Assembly (NCBI GenBank): GCA_029941905.1
Contig: JAPYTQ010000022.1
Coordinates: 1-64,000, forward strand
Direction of reading: 5' to 3'
Origin: JAHRVQ01 sp029941905
Lineage (GTDB): Bacteria; Pseudomonadota; Gammaproteobacteria; Pseudomonadales; Azotimanducaceae
Length of the DNA stretch: 64,000 nucleotides
Part shown: in pieces, positions 43,279 to 52,232 of the stretch
Layout of the letters: the number at the start of each line of letters is the position of its first letter
Numbering within the stretch: position 1 is the stretch's first letter
The notes under the pieces: generated by a model
What the model was told of the DNA's origin: nothing
The model's input: the letters and a program-made list of their open reading frames with translations, nothing else
Database searches by the model: none
Position numbers and translations under genes: made by a program

Positions 43279-44967
43279 CTATTCAGTCTGGGTGACATCA
43301 ACATACAAGGTAATTTTGTCACCCGGCTGGATGTATTTCTGCTTGCTGATCTGGTGATTCCACTTCTTGATACTGTTAACCGAAAGGTTGAACTTGTTAG
43401 CTATTCTTGAGAGTGATTCACCGCGCCTGACTTTATAGTTTACCTTCCGAATTACCTGGTTGTATCCTGACAAGGACGCGAGATTCTGAACAGATTTGCT
43501 ACTGCCGAATATCAACAGTTCACGACCCGGATGGAGCATGTCCGTTGTTGCCATACCATTCCACTTGGCGAGGGATCGCACAGAAACATCAAACTCCCGC
43601 GAAATATCCCAGAGATTATCTCCGGGCTGCACCTCGTACTTTTCAGGCTCACTGCCAAACTTCTTTTCGACGTAGGCCTGGGTAGTTTTTAACCGCTCGC
43701 TGTCACTAAGCTGGTAATGATCGCTGGAGCTGGTTGCCACAGGGATAAGCAGAGAATCTCCAGCGATGATCCTGCTACCCCTGATGTCATTAGCCTGGCG
43801 AATGGTCTTTATTGTGGTTTTGTATCTCTGCGCAATCGTACTCAGACTTTCACCATTCTTGATTTTATGGCGTGCCCAGCTTATCCGTTGTTCTACAGGG
43901 AGTTGAGCAAGATTTTCGCTGAAGTTCTCAACCTTATTAACCGGGATCAGTAAACGGTGTGGTCCCGCAGGCGGAGTTGACCATTTGTTAAAAGCGGGGT
44001 TCAGCAGATACAACTCTTCGACAGAAATGTCCGCTAAATCTGCTGCGCGAGCCAGGTCAATCTGGGAACCGACGTCAACCACCTCGAAGTAAGCCTCGTT
44101 GGAAATGGTCTTCAATTCGATGCCATACTTTTCCGGATTAGCAATGATTTCGCATATTGCCAACAACCGGGGAACGTAGGCCCTGGTTTCCCGGAACAGC
44201 TTTAAAGAGAAAAAATCGATGGGCTTACCGGCCTTGATATTCTTGCGCATCGAGTAACGGACATTACCTTCGCCGGAATTGTACGCCGCGAGGGCTAGCA
44301 TCCAGTCGTCATTGAGTGAGTTGTGTGAGGCATTGAGGTATTTTAGGGCTGCTTTTGTCGCTTCAACAACATCTCTGCGGCCGTCGTACCAGTAATCGAT
44401 TCTTAGCCCGTAAAGTTTCCCTGTCGAAGGTATAAATTGCCAGAGTCCCGATGCCCTGCCGTGGGAGTAAGCAAATGGATCGAAAGCGCTTTCAACTACA
44501 GGAAGCAGGGCAAGCTCCATAGGTAGATCCCTGCGTTCTATCTCATTGACTATTTCGAATAGATAGCGGGTCGCGCGGGTGGCTACCCTATCGATGTAGT
44601 CAGGGTGGCGCTGAAACCAATTTAGTTCAGCCTTGACTCTGGAATTGTCAAGATGGCGCTCAAGCTTGAATCCATTTCGAATCCTGGCCCAAAGATCTTC
44701 GGTAGATAGCTCTTCTTCAGCCTCGATTGGTAGCGGGTCATTTTCACGCTCTAGAAGATCATCCTGTCCATCTTTGGTGATAGGCATTGCTGCGGCGATG
44801 ACTATTTCTTCGCTTACCAATTTTGATAACTCAGCATCTGTTGGTTGAGTTTGGCCAGTTGTTTCATCCTCGGCTTGAGGCAGAAATGACTGAAGTACGT
44901 TGCTTTGGCAGGCAGATAAACTGACCACGATGAAAGCAATAATGCTAAACTGCTGATTGGTGCGCAT
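43279..44967 (-). CDS. mltD: Membrane-bound lytic transglycosylase D with three LysM domains
   Basis: MltD cleaves peptidoglycan glycan strands to 1,6-anhydro ends. The 562-residue protein has a lipoprotein signal ending SLSAC, a transglycosylase domain at about 120-250 with the catalytic Glu in LLPVVESAFDP, ASGLWQFIPSTG and ALAAYNSGEGNV, and three LysM domains near 365, 445 and 510. The motifs are complete. The gene is divergent from the methyltransferase. In most relatives gloB lies between them, but it is not here. Confidence 0.95.
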   Translation of the reverse strand: MRTNQQFSIIAFIVVSLSACQSNVLQSFLPQAEDETTGQTQPTDAELSKLVSEEIVIAAAMPITKDGQDDLLERENDPLPIEAEEELSTEDLWARIRNGFKLERHLDNSRVKAELNWFQRHPDYIDRVATRATRYLFEIVNEIERRDLPMELALLPVVESAFDPFAYSHGRASGLWQFIPSTGKLYGLRIDYWYDGRRDVVEATKAALKYLNASHNSLNDDWMLALAAYNSGEGNVRYSMRKNIKAGKPIDFFSLKLFRETRAYVPRLLAICEIIANPEKYGIELKTISNEAYFEVVDVGSQIDLARAADLADISVEELYLLNPAFNKWSTPPAGPHRLLIPVNKVENFSENLAQLPVEQRISWARHKIKNGESLSTIAQRYKTTIKTIRQANDIRGSRIIAGDSLLIPVATSSSDHYQLSDSERLKTTQAYVEKKFGSEPEKYEVQPGDNLWDISREFDVSVRSLAKWNGMATTDMLHPGRELLIFGSSKSVQNLASLSGYNQVIRKVNYKVRRGESLSRIANKFNLSVNSIKKWNHQISKQKYIQPGDKITLYVDVTQTE

Positions 44968-45151
44968 AGATGTCTATTATTCGTGGGTTAGGCCCCAATT
45001 CGGAGGCTATCAATAGGTTTGAACCGTATGATTGTATCAAATAAATTGTTTAATACTGTGATTCAATCGATCAAACAGCCTGCTTCTCGCCAGGAATACC
45101 TGCTTTACGTAACATCGCAGCATATAAGATCACAGTTTGCAAAATCATAGT

Positions 45152-46003
45152 ATGCAAGACATGGGTCAATGGTTTAGCTCAACCTTGGGTAAACAGGTGT
45201 TCAACACACAGCTGGCGGTGATGGAACAGATCTTACCTGGTTACTTTGGTTACCATCTTCTGCAGATGAGTATTCAGGACAAGCCTTTGTTCGAATGCAG
45301 CCCCATTGGACATAAGTTTGCAATTGCACCGTCGGACGAATTGCCGGATGCAGATATATCGGAACCCGATGTACCTGATCATCAGCTATCTGGTAATCAA
45401 GTAGCAGGCCAGGGATTTCCTGACCAGATACAATCGGCCGACAAAAACTCATTTGTCGGAACCGGTCAGAGTTTACCTTTCAAGGATGATAGTATCGATG
45501 TGATGGTGATCCACCATTTGTTGGATTTTCATTCCTCACCACAACGGTTATTGAGTGAGGTGGCCAGGGTTTCGCTTCCCATGGGACATCTGGTGATCGT
45601 TGGCTTTAATCCGATGAGTACCTGGGGATTGTGGAAACCTTTTGGCGCCATTCGAAACAAAGCGCCCTGGCATGGCAATTTCATGCGCACGGGTCGATTG
45701 ATGGATTGGCTTAATTTGCTCAATTTCAAAATAGACCGTGCTCAATATTGCACCTATGGATTGCCAATTACCCGTAAGCCCTCATCATCCGCGGCTGATT
45801 ATTCACAAGGTTTGAGCCGTTATACCAATTGGCCATTTGGCGCGGTTTATGTGATTGTGGCACGTAAGCAGGTGAGCACGATGATTCCTATGAAGCCTGT
45901 CTGGACTCGAAGACACGCCTTCGGCCAACTGAGTGTCGTGCCACCAGCGCCACCAACCGCAGGTCGTGCAATTTCGCCCAGAAACCTGCCTACCGGAGGC
46001 TGA
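45152..46003 (+). CDS. SAM-dependent methyltransferase-like protein next to dnaQ
   Basis: The 283-residue protein is of the methyltransferase type found between gloB and rnhA-dnaQ in gammaproteobacteria. The fold is incomplete at the sequence level: the usual motif I GxGxG is not visible, and an acidic insert with repeated short units (DELPDADISEPDVPD) lies where it should be. Later parts FKDDSIDVMVIHHLLDFH and PMGHLVIVGFNPMSTWG are typical motif IV and V areas. SAM binding may be weak or lost. ATG 45152 was chosen over TTG 45137. Substrate unknown. Confidence 0.8.
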   Translation: MQDMGQWFSSTLGKQVFNTQLAVMEQILPGYFGYHLLQMSIQDKPLFECSPIGHKFAIAPSDELPDADISEPDVPDHQLSGNQVAGQGFPDQIQSADKNSFVGTGQSLPFKDDSIDVMVIHHLLDFHSSPQRLLSEVARVSLPMGHLVIVGFNPMSTWGLWKPFGAIRNKAPWHGNFMRTGRLMDWLNLLNFKIDRAQYCTYGLPITRKPSSSAADYSQGLSRYTNWPFGAVYVIVARKQVSTMIPMKPVWTRRHAFGQLSVVPPAPPTAGRAISPRNLPTGG

Positions 46004-46108
46004 TTTGGGCCGGGTAATAGAAATTCAAAGGCCACAGCGGTCACACTGAAAACGAAATAGCCGATCAATTGGCTAATCGTGGAATTGATAAATTCATTGG
46101 GGAGTAGG

Positions 46109-46810
46109 GTGCGACAGGTAGTACTGGATACTGAGACAACAGGATTAGAAGTAGAGCGGGGGCATCGGATCCTTGAGGTAGGATGTGTTGAGATCATTGA
46201 CCGGAAACTCACCCGAAGGCACTTCCATCAATACATTAACCCCGAAAGAGATATTGATGACGGCGCATTGGAAGTTCATGGCATTACCCGTGATTTCCTG
46301 AACGACAAACCGGTGTTCAAAGACGTTTGGGAGGGTTTCTGCGAGTTTATCAAAGGTGCCGAGTTAGTCATTCATAACGCGGCATTTGATGTTGCCTTCG
46401 TTGATCATGAGATGAAATTGGTATCTGAGTCTCTCGGTAAATTAACTGACTACTGCGGAATAATTGATAGCCTCGAAATCGCAAGACAAAAACATCCCGG
46501 ACAGAAAAACAATCTGGATGCATTGTGTAAACGTTATATGGTAGACAACTCCCAGCGAGAGTTGCATGGTGCGCTGCTGGATGCTGAGATACTCGCGGAT
46601 GTGTACCTGCTGCTAACGGGTGGACAGGTTTCGCTGAGTCTGGGAACAGAAACAGACAGTCAGGCCAGCCAGCAGATTCATCGGTTGGATACCAGTCGTC
46701 CAAGAATTAAGGTGATAAAGGCCAGTGTTGAGGAAGTCGCCAGGCACGAAGAGAAACTGGACGAAATCGACAAGTTATCCGGTCGTTCAGTTTGGAGGGC
46801 ATTGCCGTAA
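46109..46810 (+). CDS. dnaQ: DNA polymerase III epsilon subunit
   Basis: DnaQ is the 3'-5' proofreading exonuclease of the replicase. The DEDDh motifs are clear: VVLDTETTGLE, ELVIHNAAFDVAFVD and ELHGALLDAEILADVY. A C-terminal segment should bind the alpha subunit. GTG 46109 after GGGGAG gives MRQVVLDTETTG; an in-frame GTG at 46079 would add ten residues. In relatives rnhA lies just upstream in divergent or overlapping orientation; here the 105 bases between contain no rnhA. Confidence 0.95.
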   Translation: MRQVVLDTETTGLEVERGHRILEVGCVEIIDRKLTRRHFHQYINPERDIDDGALEVHGITRDFLNDKPVFKDVWEGFCEFIKGAELVIHNAAFDVAFVDHEMKLVSESLGKLTDYCGIIDSLEIARQKHPGQKNNLDALCKRYMVDNSQRELHGALLDAEILADVYLLLTGGQVSLSLGTETDSQASQQIHRLDTSRPRIKVIKASVEEVARHEEKLDEIDKLSGRSVWRALP

Positions 46811-47652
46811 TGACTAATTGGCCCGTAGCACAGACAGGTTTTATAGCGGAGGTTATGGCACCTGAGCAGATTGACAAAAGCTATTTTTTTGTCTTTGACG
46901 GTTCCGACATACTGCAGAATTTTGATTCCGATGGCCAATGGTCTCCCGTGGATACCTTGAGCGAGTCCATTCGTGATGGCTTGATCCAATCCCACTACAT
47001 GGGTGATCTAACAGGTACAGCCTGTTTCGCTGTCGAAACCAACTTAAGTGCTTCAGAAAAAGACAACCTGAGAAGCTTGTTTGGGAAGTGTGACAATTTG
47101 ATATTTGGTCTTGCCGGGCGAGCCATTCAGATATTGGATTGGTATCGTACTCATCAATACTGTGGCCGATGTGGGATGAAAGCGGTTCAGCACGAGACGG
47201 ATCGCGCCATGATCTGCGAGGGTTGCCGCATTCACTCCTATCCTCGACTGTCACCTTCAATTATCACCCTGGTCCATGATAAACAACGGGTGCTGCTGGC
47301 ACGCAATCATCGTTTCCCAGCCGGTATGTACAGTACGCTCGCTGGCTTTGTAGAGCCTGGTGAATCAATAGAGGCAACACTGAGGCGAGAGGTGAAAGAA
47401 GAAGTTGGCGTTAACGTGGGCAACCTTGCGTACATGGGTAGCCAATCCTGGCCATTTCCCAATTCTCTTATGCTGGGATTTTTAGCCGAATATGATTCTG
47501 GCGAGATTGTGCTGCAGGAAGAAGAGATCGCCGATGCCCAGTGGTACGAGATCGATCAGCTGCCCAGTATTCCGGGTAAGGTTGCTATTTCAAGATGGCT
47601 GATAGACAGCTATCTCGCCCAGATGGGCGTTAGCGCCCACCAAGACGACTAA
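46810..47652 (+). CDS. nudC: NAD+ diphosphatase / RNA de-NADding enzyme
   Basis: NudC hydrolyses NADH and removes NAD caps from RNA. The 280-residue protein has the zinc-finger part CGRCGMK and MICEGCRIHSYPR, the Nudix box GFVEPGESIEATLRREVKEEVG and the NudC-specific SQSWPFPNSLM that sets NAD specificity. The ATG at 46810 overlaps the final A of the dnaQ stop (TAATG), so they are coupled. Its 3' end overlaps the convergent Sel1 gene by 23 bases. Confidence 0.95.
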   Translation: MTNWPVAQTGFIAEVMAPEQIDKSYFFVFDGSDILQNFDSDGQWSPVDTLSESIRDGLIQSHYMGDLTGTACFAVETNLSASEKDNLRSLFGKCDNLIFGLAGRAIQILDWYRTHQYCGRCGMKAVQHETDRAMICEGCRIHSYPRLSPSIITLVHDKQRVLLARNHRFPAGMYSTLAGFVEPGESIEATLRREVKEEVGVNVGNLAYMGSQSWPFPNSLMLGFLAEYDSGEIVLQEEEIADAQWYEIDQLPSIPGKVAISRWLIDSYLAQMGVSAHQDD

Positions 47653-48997
47653 GCTTCTGTTTCGCACCGACGTGTCCCTGGTCACTTGCTTTACGATACC
47701 AGCCGATTGCGGCAGTCTTGTCGCGCTTTAGACCCCGGCCTCTCTCATACATCTCCCCAAGTCTGTATTGACCGTCCGGGTAACCGGCTATGGCGGCACT
47801 GTTGAATAGTTCCAGGGCCCGGGCATAATTTCTTGAGACACCAGTACCGCTGGAGTATCTGCTTCCCAGCGTAACCTGAGCGGGTGGATAATTTTTGTAC
47901 GCGGCCTGCAGGTATCGATTCAGGGCAGCTGTGGTCGAACGCTTGTATCCTCCCTGTCCTTGCTCCAGGAATCGACCCAGGCTGAGGATCGCCTCAGGAT
48001 ATTCCTTTTCAGCTGCGACCTTGTACCAACGCAGCGCCTCGAAATAATCGGGTTTACCGGCTTTCGAGAATCCGCCCATTTCGTGCATCTGGCCGATTAA
48101 TGTGTCGGCTTCCGGATAACCCAGGTGTGATGCGGGTTTGGCTGCGCCTAGTGCATCGTCATACCGACCAGCAGCTAGCAGTGATCGCGCATACTGAACC
48201 TGAAATCGTATCACGTCCGGATAGCGTCGTAGTGCATCGTTGCAGGCAGGCACAGCGGCAACATGGGCAATTTGCTCCAGTGGAACTGCCCATTGCCCGG
48301 GAAGACGCGCATAGGCTGCCAGGGCATCACAATTATCGGTGTCAGGTACTTCGGTCTTTAACAATTCCAGGGTTTCGTCGGTAACGTCACCGTTAACGGT
48401 TAAACTTCTTCGAACCTGGTAGACCGCTAATGCTTCCCGGGTCGGTTTATCGGATGGGCCATTGACGGTGGCAAGACGAAACCCAATCTGCTGCAGATAG
48501 TATTGCGCTTCCCTCAGCCTAAGGCCACGGGCTTTTTGAGCCGACCGGGCAAGTTCTTCCGCTTTTATGCGGTCCTGCTCCCGTCGCCGGTCTTCCTGGA
48601 TTTCTGCTTCTTTTCTTACTGACAATAGCAATTCAGTCGCTTGATCATAGTATCGACCCTCTCTGCCGGTATTGGCCAGATATGCGAGCAGACGATCACG
48701 TGCAGCCAGTGCGCGACCCGTGCGGTAAAGTGCCCTTGCTTCCAGAAAGTAGAGTGAATTGGGTATTTCGATATCCAGGGCACGAATGCGGGGGACAAGA
48801 TCCACGATACCCTGATTGTCATCGACTTTGAGGTACTGAGCCAACTCGGTCATCAACAAATCGACCTGAACATCTAATGACAGGTTTTCAGAAATTGCCA
48901 CAGATTCTGCGACGGCGAAGCCGGTATTCAACGTTAACGTGAGAAAAATACTCGCTAAGACACTCTGCCTGCGCAATCTCGCTACTACTGTCCTCAA
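47630..48997 (-). CDS. Secreted Sel1-repeat protein with peptidoglycan-binding-like domain
   Basis: From TTG 48997 the protein has 455 residues. It has a signal peptide (SVLASIFLTLTLNTGFAVA), a helical TPR-like part, a coiled Arg/Glu stretch, a domain like the peptidoglycan-binding 1 fold (YYLQQIGFRLATVNGPSDKP) and four or more Sel1 units at the end (for example ALELFNSAAIAGYPDGQYRLGEMYERG). Sel1 repeats mediate protein contacts. TTG is chosen because AAGAGGTGG lies 8 bases upstream and the signal peptide starts right after; the frame is open 44 codons further up. Role unknown. Confidence 0.8.
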   Translation of the reverse strand: MRTVVARLRRQSVLASIFLTLTLNTGFAVAESVAISENLSLDVQVDLLMTELAQYLKVDDNQGIVDLVPRIRALDIEIPNSLYFLEARALYRTGRALAARDRLLAYLANTGREGRYYDQATELLLSVRKEAEIQEDRRREQDRIKAEELARSAQKARGLRLREAQYYLQQIGFRLATVNGPSDKPTREALAVYQVRRSLTVNGDVTDETLELLKTEVPDTDNCDALAAYARLPGQWAVPLEQIAHVAAVPACNDALRRYPDVIRFQVQYARSLLAAGRYDDALGAAKPASHLGYPEADTLIGQMHEMGGFSKAGKPDYFEALRWYKVAAEKEYPEAILSLGRFLEQGQGGYKRSTTAALNRYLQAAYKNYPPAQVTLGSRYSSGTGVSRNYARALELFNSAAIAGYPDGQYRLGEMYERGRGLKRDKTAAIGWYRKASDQGHVGAKQKLSRLGGR

Positions 48998-49107
48998 AAA
49001 ACACCACCTCTTTATTGTTCTGGTTATTGTGAAATTCCAGGTTAGTTGTTCGCCGATGTCGCAATTTCTTCCCATGGGGCGACAGCCGTGAAACATACAC
49101 CTGACTG

Positions 49108-50262
49108 CTATGTAGGACTCGCCTCGCAAAACTCCTTCAGCGTTACAAGACTACTGGCAAATCGTTCCAGATCGTCCAGCTTTTGCTGGTCCGAAGAAAA
49201 GTCGACCACCAGTTGCCAGCGGTTTGTTTTGTAATTACCCTCTGATGTGGATTGCAGGTCACTGTTGAGTTCCAGAACCAGTGCAGCCCAGCCGTCCTCT
49301 GAAACACGAATATCAGAAATTTGAGACAAGTCTGTTCGAAGGTTGATGCTGACGTTCTGGGTAGAACGAATCGCCTTTGGTGAACCGTTGTCAGTACAGA
49401 GGTACTGATGATCAGTTTCACTGCGAAATTTTACATTGCATGTACCCTGGGCCTGAACCCAGTTTCCGATGGTCCTGCCTGATTCGCAATCATGTGCGGG
49501 GGCCCGGTACTGTGCTAACGATGAGCTGATAAGAGATACCACATTGTCCATTGCAACAACGGCATGTTCCTCTTGCTGGGTGGCGAATCTGACCGCCTTT
49601 TCTTCATCGGTTTCAAGCGTCGCGGGCTCTTTGGCCCCGATTTGTTCATCGTTGGCGTCCGTCGTGGTCATAGCATTATCGATGACATCCGAGAGCCGTG
49701 AATCAAGTGAAAAACCTGCACTCTCTGCCTGACCCTTGGCCACTGGCTGATCCTGGGGTGCTGTTCTATTGGAGACAGCCTGTGCTTCGGTTACGACCTC
49801 GACACCCTCGAATCTGAGATGACTGGCATACAATCTTTCGGCATCGACTGCTGACTCACAAGCCGCAGAATCTGTTGGCTGATGGCAGAACAGCATACTC
49901 CAGCTCGGGGATTCGGTTGCCGTCCTGCCAAAAGCCTCGCCGGATTCGGTAATCTTCGGGCTGACTTTTATGTAGCGCAGCGAGCTTGATTCGGTTCGAA
50001 CCTTCAGCCAGAGGTGAGTCAGGCTGGACAGGCAGTTGGCATTGGTATTCGGACCGGCCAGCCAGCGCATTTTCGAAGTGACCAGTGGTTCCCCGAACGC
50101 CTCATCAATTTGGAATTCAACCTTCAGATCGGCAATGTTGCAGACCGACGCACGAAAATTCTGCCGATCCAGCAATTGGCTTACTGCACTATTTGCCATG
50201 CTCGGCAGCATGCAACAAAAAAACAGGAGCATGTATCTCATGGGCGTACATTTAATAGCCAT
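49108..50262 (-). CDS. Exported protein of unknown function
   Basis: I do not recognise this 384-residue protein. It starts with a signal peptide (MRYMLLFFCCMLPSMANS), which may begin at the second Met near 50241. The N-terminal part holds paired cysteines, the centre is a low-complexity acidic segment (about 160-230), and the C-terminal part has five further cysteines. Disulfide bonds in the periplasm are likely. It lies 99 bases after selB and 111 before the Sel1 gene on the same strand. Its last part is weakly beta-rich. No motif suggests a reaction. Confidence 0.7.
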   Translation of the reverse strand: MAIKCTPMRYMLLFFCCMLPSMANSAVSQLLDRQNFRASVCNIADLKVEFQIDEAFGEPLVTSKMRWLAGPNTNANCLSSLTHLWLKVRTESSSLRYIKVSPKITESGEAFGRTATESPSWSMLFCHQPTDSAACESAVDAERLYASHLRFEGVEVVTEAQAVSNRTAPQDQPVAKGQAESAGFSLDSRLSDVIDNAMTTTDANDEQIGAKEPATLETDEEKAVRFATQQEEHAVVAMDNVVSLISSSLAQYRAPAHDCESGRTIGNWVQAQGTCNVKFRSETDHQYLCTDNGSPKAIRSTQNVSINLRTDLSQISDIRVSEDGWAALVLELNSDLQSTSEGNYKTNRWQLVVDFSSDQQKLDDLERFASSLVTLKEFCEASPT

Positions 50263-50360
50263 GTCAATCGGCCCGAAGGGGTATTTTCATTAGTGTACAG
50301 CTTGTCCATGTCAGGGTCTACGACTAGGACTGAGCATGTAGCCAGGGCTGGCCACGAGCG

Positions 50361-52232
50361 TTAGCGAGAACGATCCTGTATTATTCGGTAATCCTGCAAA
50401 CGCCGGGTAAATCCGATGTGGTCCAGGTACTCCAGGATTTCAATCGCCAGGTTTCGGCCAATAGCCGCTTTGTCCCGGTATTCAATGACGGTGAATTTAC
50501 CTTCGGCGCTGTTACCCGCGAGATCCAGCGCGAATTGCTTGAATGAATCGATAGCCTCGGGTAGAAAGAATCTGTTTTTAGTTGGTTTCATAATCAAGCC
50601 AAATTTTACACAGTTGTTCAGCAACTTATCGACAGCAGCTGGAGGCAGGTTGACTGCCTTGGCGAGTTCGTGAACTACCGGTGGTCGCATCGGGTCTTTT
50701 CTTAGTATGGGTTCAACCTTCTGCCACAGTGATTTTTCCGGCCCGGCGATTTCCACTCGATGATCGGCTAACTTTATCTTGTTCCCGACCTGGAACAGTT
50801 TCCGGTCTTTGACTAATTGTTCTGTCGCAGATTTCAACAGCGTTCTGGGTAAATCTACCTGGCCAAGTAACTGAGGTTCCGTGATACCGTGATCCTCGGG
50901 ATGCTGTTTGTGCCACTGCCCAATGACGGTGAGTATCGTGTTTGTCATGTTATTCATCGCATCGGCACTGTGCAGCAGTCCGTTTGCGTCGATCGTCCCA
51001 AGTTCATCAGGAGAGAAGAGTGGTTGGTTGAAAGTTGCCTTTAGCTGTTCAACGTCGAGTCCCACCGGGCTGATTGCCAGCATTTCACGGATTCGATCCG
51101 TCAGTTTCGGGTTGCGCATGGTGTGAAGCAGGCGGATTCTGTTTGGTTTTGCCCGACCTCGATTCGGGGAAAACGGATCAATGACCGTGCCGCCACCTAG
51201 AGTCCGGGAAGCTGATTGATCTCTGATAATCACTCTGTCGCCGAAACAGAGGTTGAGCCGTTCTGTGAGTACCACTTGCACCATTTGTTCTTCGCCCGGT
51301 TGCATGGCTCTGGATTCCAGAGTGGCAACCCGGCCTGTGGCATGACTGGCTGCACTATGAAAGTGGATCGGCGTCCAGTGTCGTAGTGGCCTGGACTCGC
51401 CCGGGAGCAACTTCAAATGGACATCTATTCGACTCGACAGTGGACTGTCCGGTGTCCCTGACAGCCAGTTACCGCGACTAATCAGTTCCAGGTCTATATT
51501 GCCGGTAATATTAATCGCGCACCTGTCACCGCTGAGTCCTTTGGAGGAATTTTGGTTCTGCCGGTGGATAGCGCGAACACGAACACGGCGTTTATGCGGC
51601 AGCAACCAGAGTTCGTCCCCGACCGATACCTCTCCTGAGAAGACTGAACCGGTAACCACATTTCCCGAACCCTTGACGGTAAAGCTTCGATCTATTGCCA
51701 GGCGGAAATTGCCTTCATTTGATCTGGATTGAATATCCTGGGAAGCAGACCACAGGGCATCTTTTAGCAATTTTATTCCAGCGCCGGATACACTGGAAAC
51801 CGGGTAGACCTCTACGCCTTCAAATCCGGTGTGTTTTAAAAGATTCTGAATTTCGACCTTGGCCTCGGACAATCTTTGTCCGTCTACCCTGTCCACTTTG
51901 GTCAGTGCGATACACCCACGATCAATCCCCAGCAAATCAAGTATGGCCAGGTGTTCAAGGGTTTGCGGCATCGGACCATCATCTGCCGCGATCACCAGCA
52001 TGCCAAAATCAATGGCGGCAACACCCGCCAGCATATTGCTGATGAATTTGATATGTCCGGGGACGTCAATGAACCCAACGCTCTGTTCATCATCGTGCAT
52101 ATAGGCGAAACCGAGATCGATGGTGAGCCCGCGATTTTTTTCCTCTTCCAGTCGATCAGTTTCAACGCCGGTCAGGGCGTGTACAAGAAGCGTTTTGCCG
52201 TGATCGACATGGCCAGAGGTAGCGACAATCAT
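50361..52232 (-). CDS. selB: Selenocysteine-specific translation factor SelB
   Basis: SelB delivers Sec-tRNA to UGA codons marked by a SECIS hairpin. The 623-residue protein starts with the GTPase G1 loop GHVDHGKT, has G3 DVPGH and G4 TKVD, then EF-Tu-like domains and a C-terminal set of winged helices (about 370-620) that bind SECIS. Length matches SelB. The ATG overlaps the selA stop as ATGA. No tRNA-Sec gene and no recognisable selenoprotein gene were seen in the window. Confidence 0.96.
   Translation of the reverse strand: MIVATSGHVDHGKTLLVHALTGVETDRLEEEKNRGLTIDLGFAYMHDDEQSVGFIDVPGHIKFISNMLAGVAAIDFGMLVIAADDGPMPQTLEHLAILDLLGIDRGCIALTKVDRVDGQRLSEAKVEIQNLLKHTGFEGVEVYPVSSVSGAGIKLLKDALWSASQDIQSRSNEGNFRLAIDRSFTVKGSGNVVTGSVFSGEVSVGDELWLLPHKRRVRVRAIHRQNQNSSKGLSGDRCAINITGNIDLELISRGNWLSGTPDSPLSSRIDVHLKLLPGESRPLRHWTPIHFHSAASHATGRVATLESRAMQPGEEQMVQVVLTERLNLCFGDRVIIRDQSASRTLGGGTVIDPFSPNRGRAKPNRIRLLHTMRNPKLTDRIREMLAISPVGLDVEQLKATFNQPLFSPDELGTIDANGLLHSADAMNNMTNTILTVIGQWHKQHPEDHGITEPQLLGQVDLPRTLLKSATEQLVKDRKLFQVGNKIKLADHRVEIAGPEKSLWQKVEPILRKDPMRPPVVHELAKAVNLPPAAVDKLLNNCVKFGLIMKPTKNRFFLPEAIDSFKQFALDLAGNSAEGKFTVIEYRDKAAIGRNLAIEILEYLDHIGFTRRLQDYRIIQDRSR

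Noticed and set aside
50263..50360. tRNA-Sec gene beside selB
   Set aside because: The gap was read for a long acceptor and extra arm and for a TCA anticodon; no cloverleaf was found.
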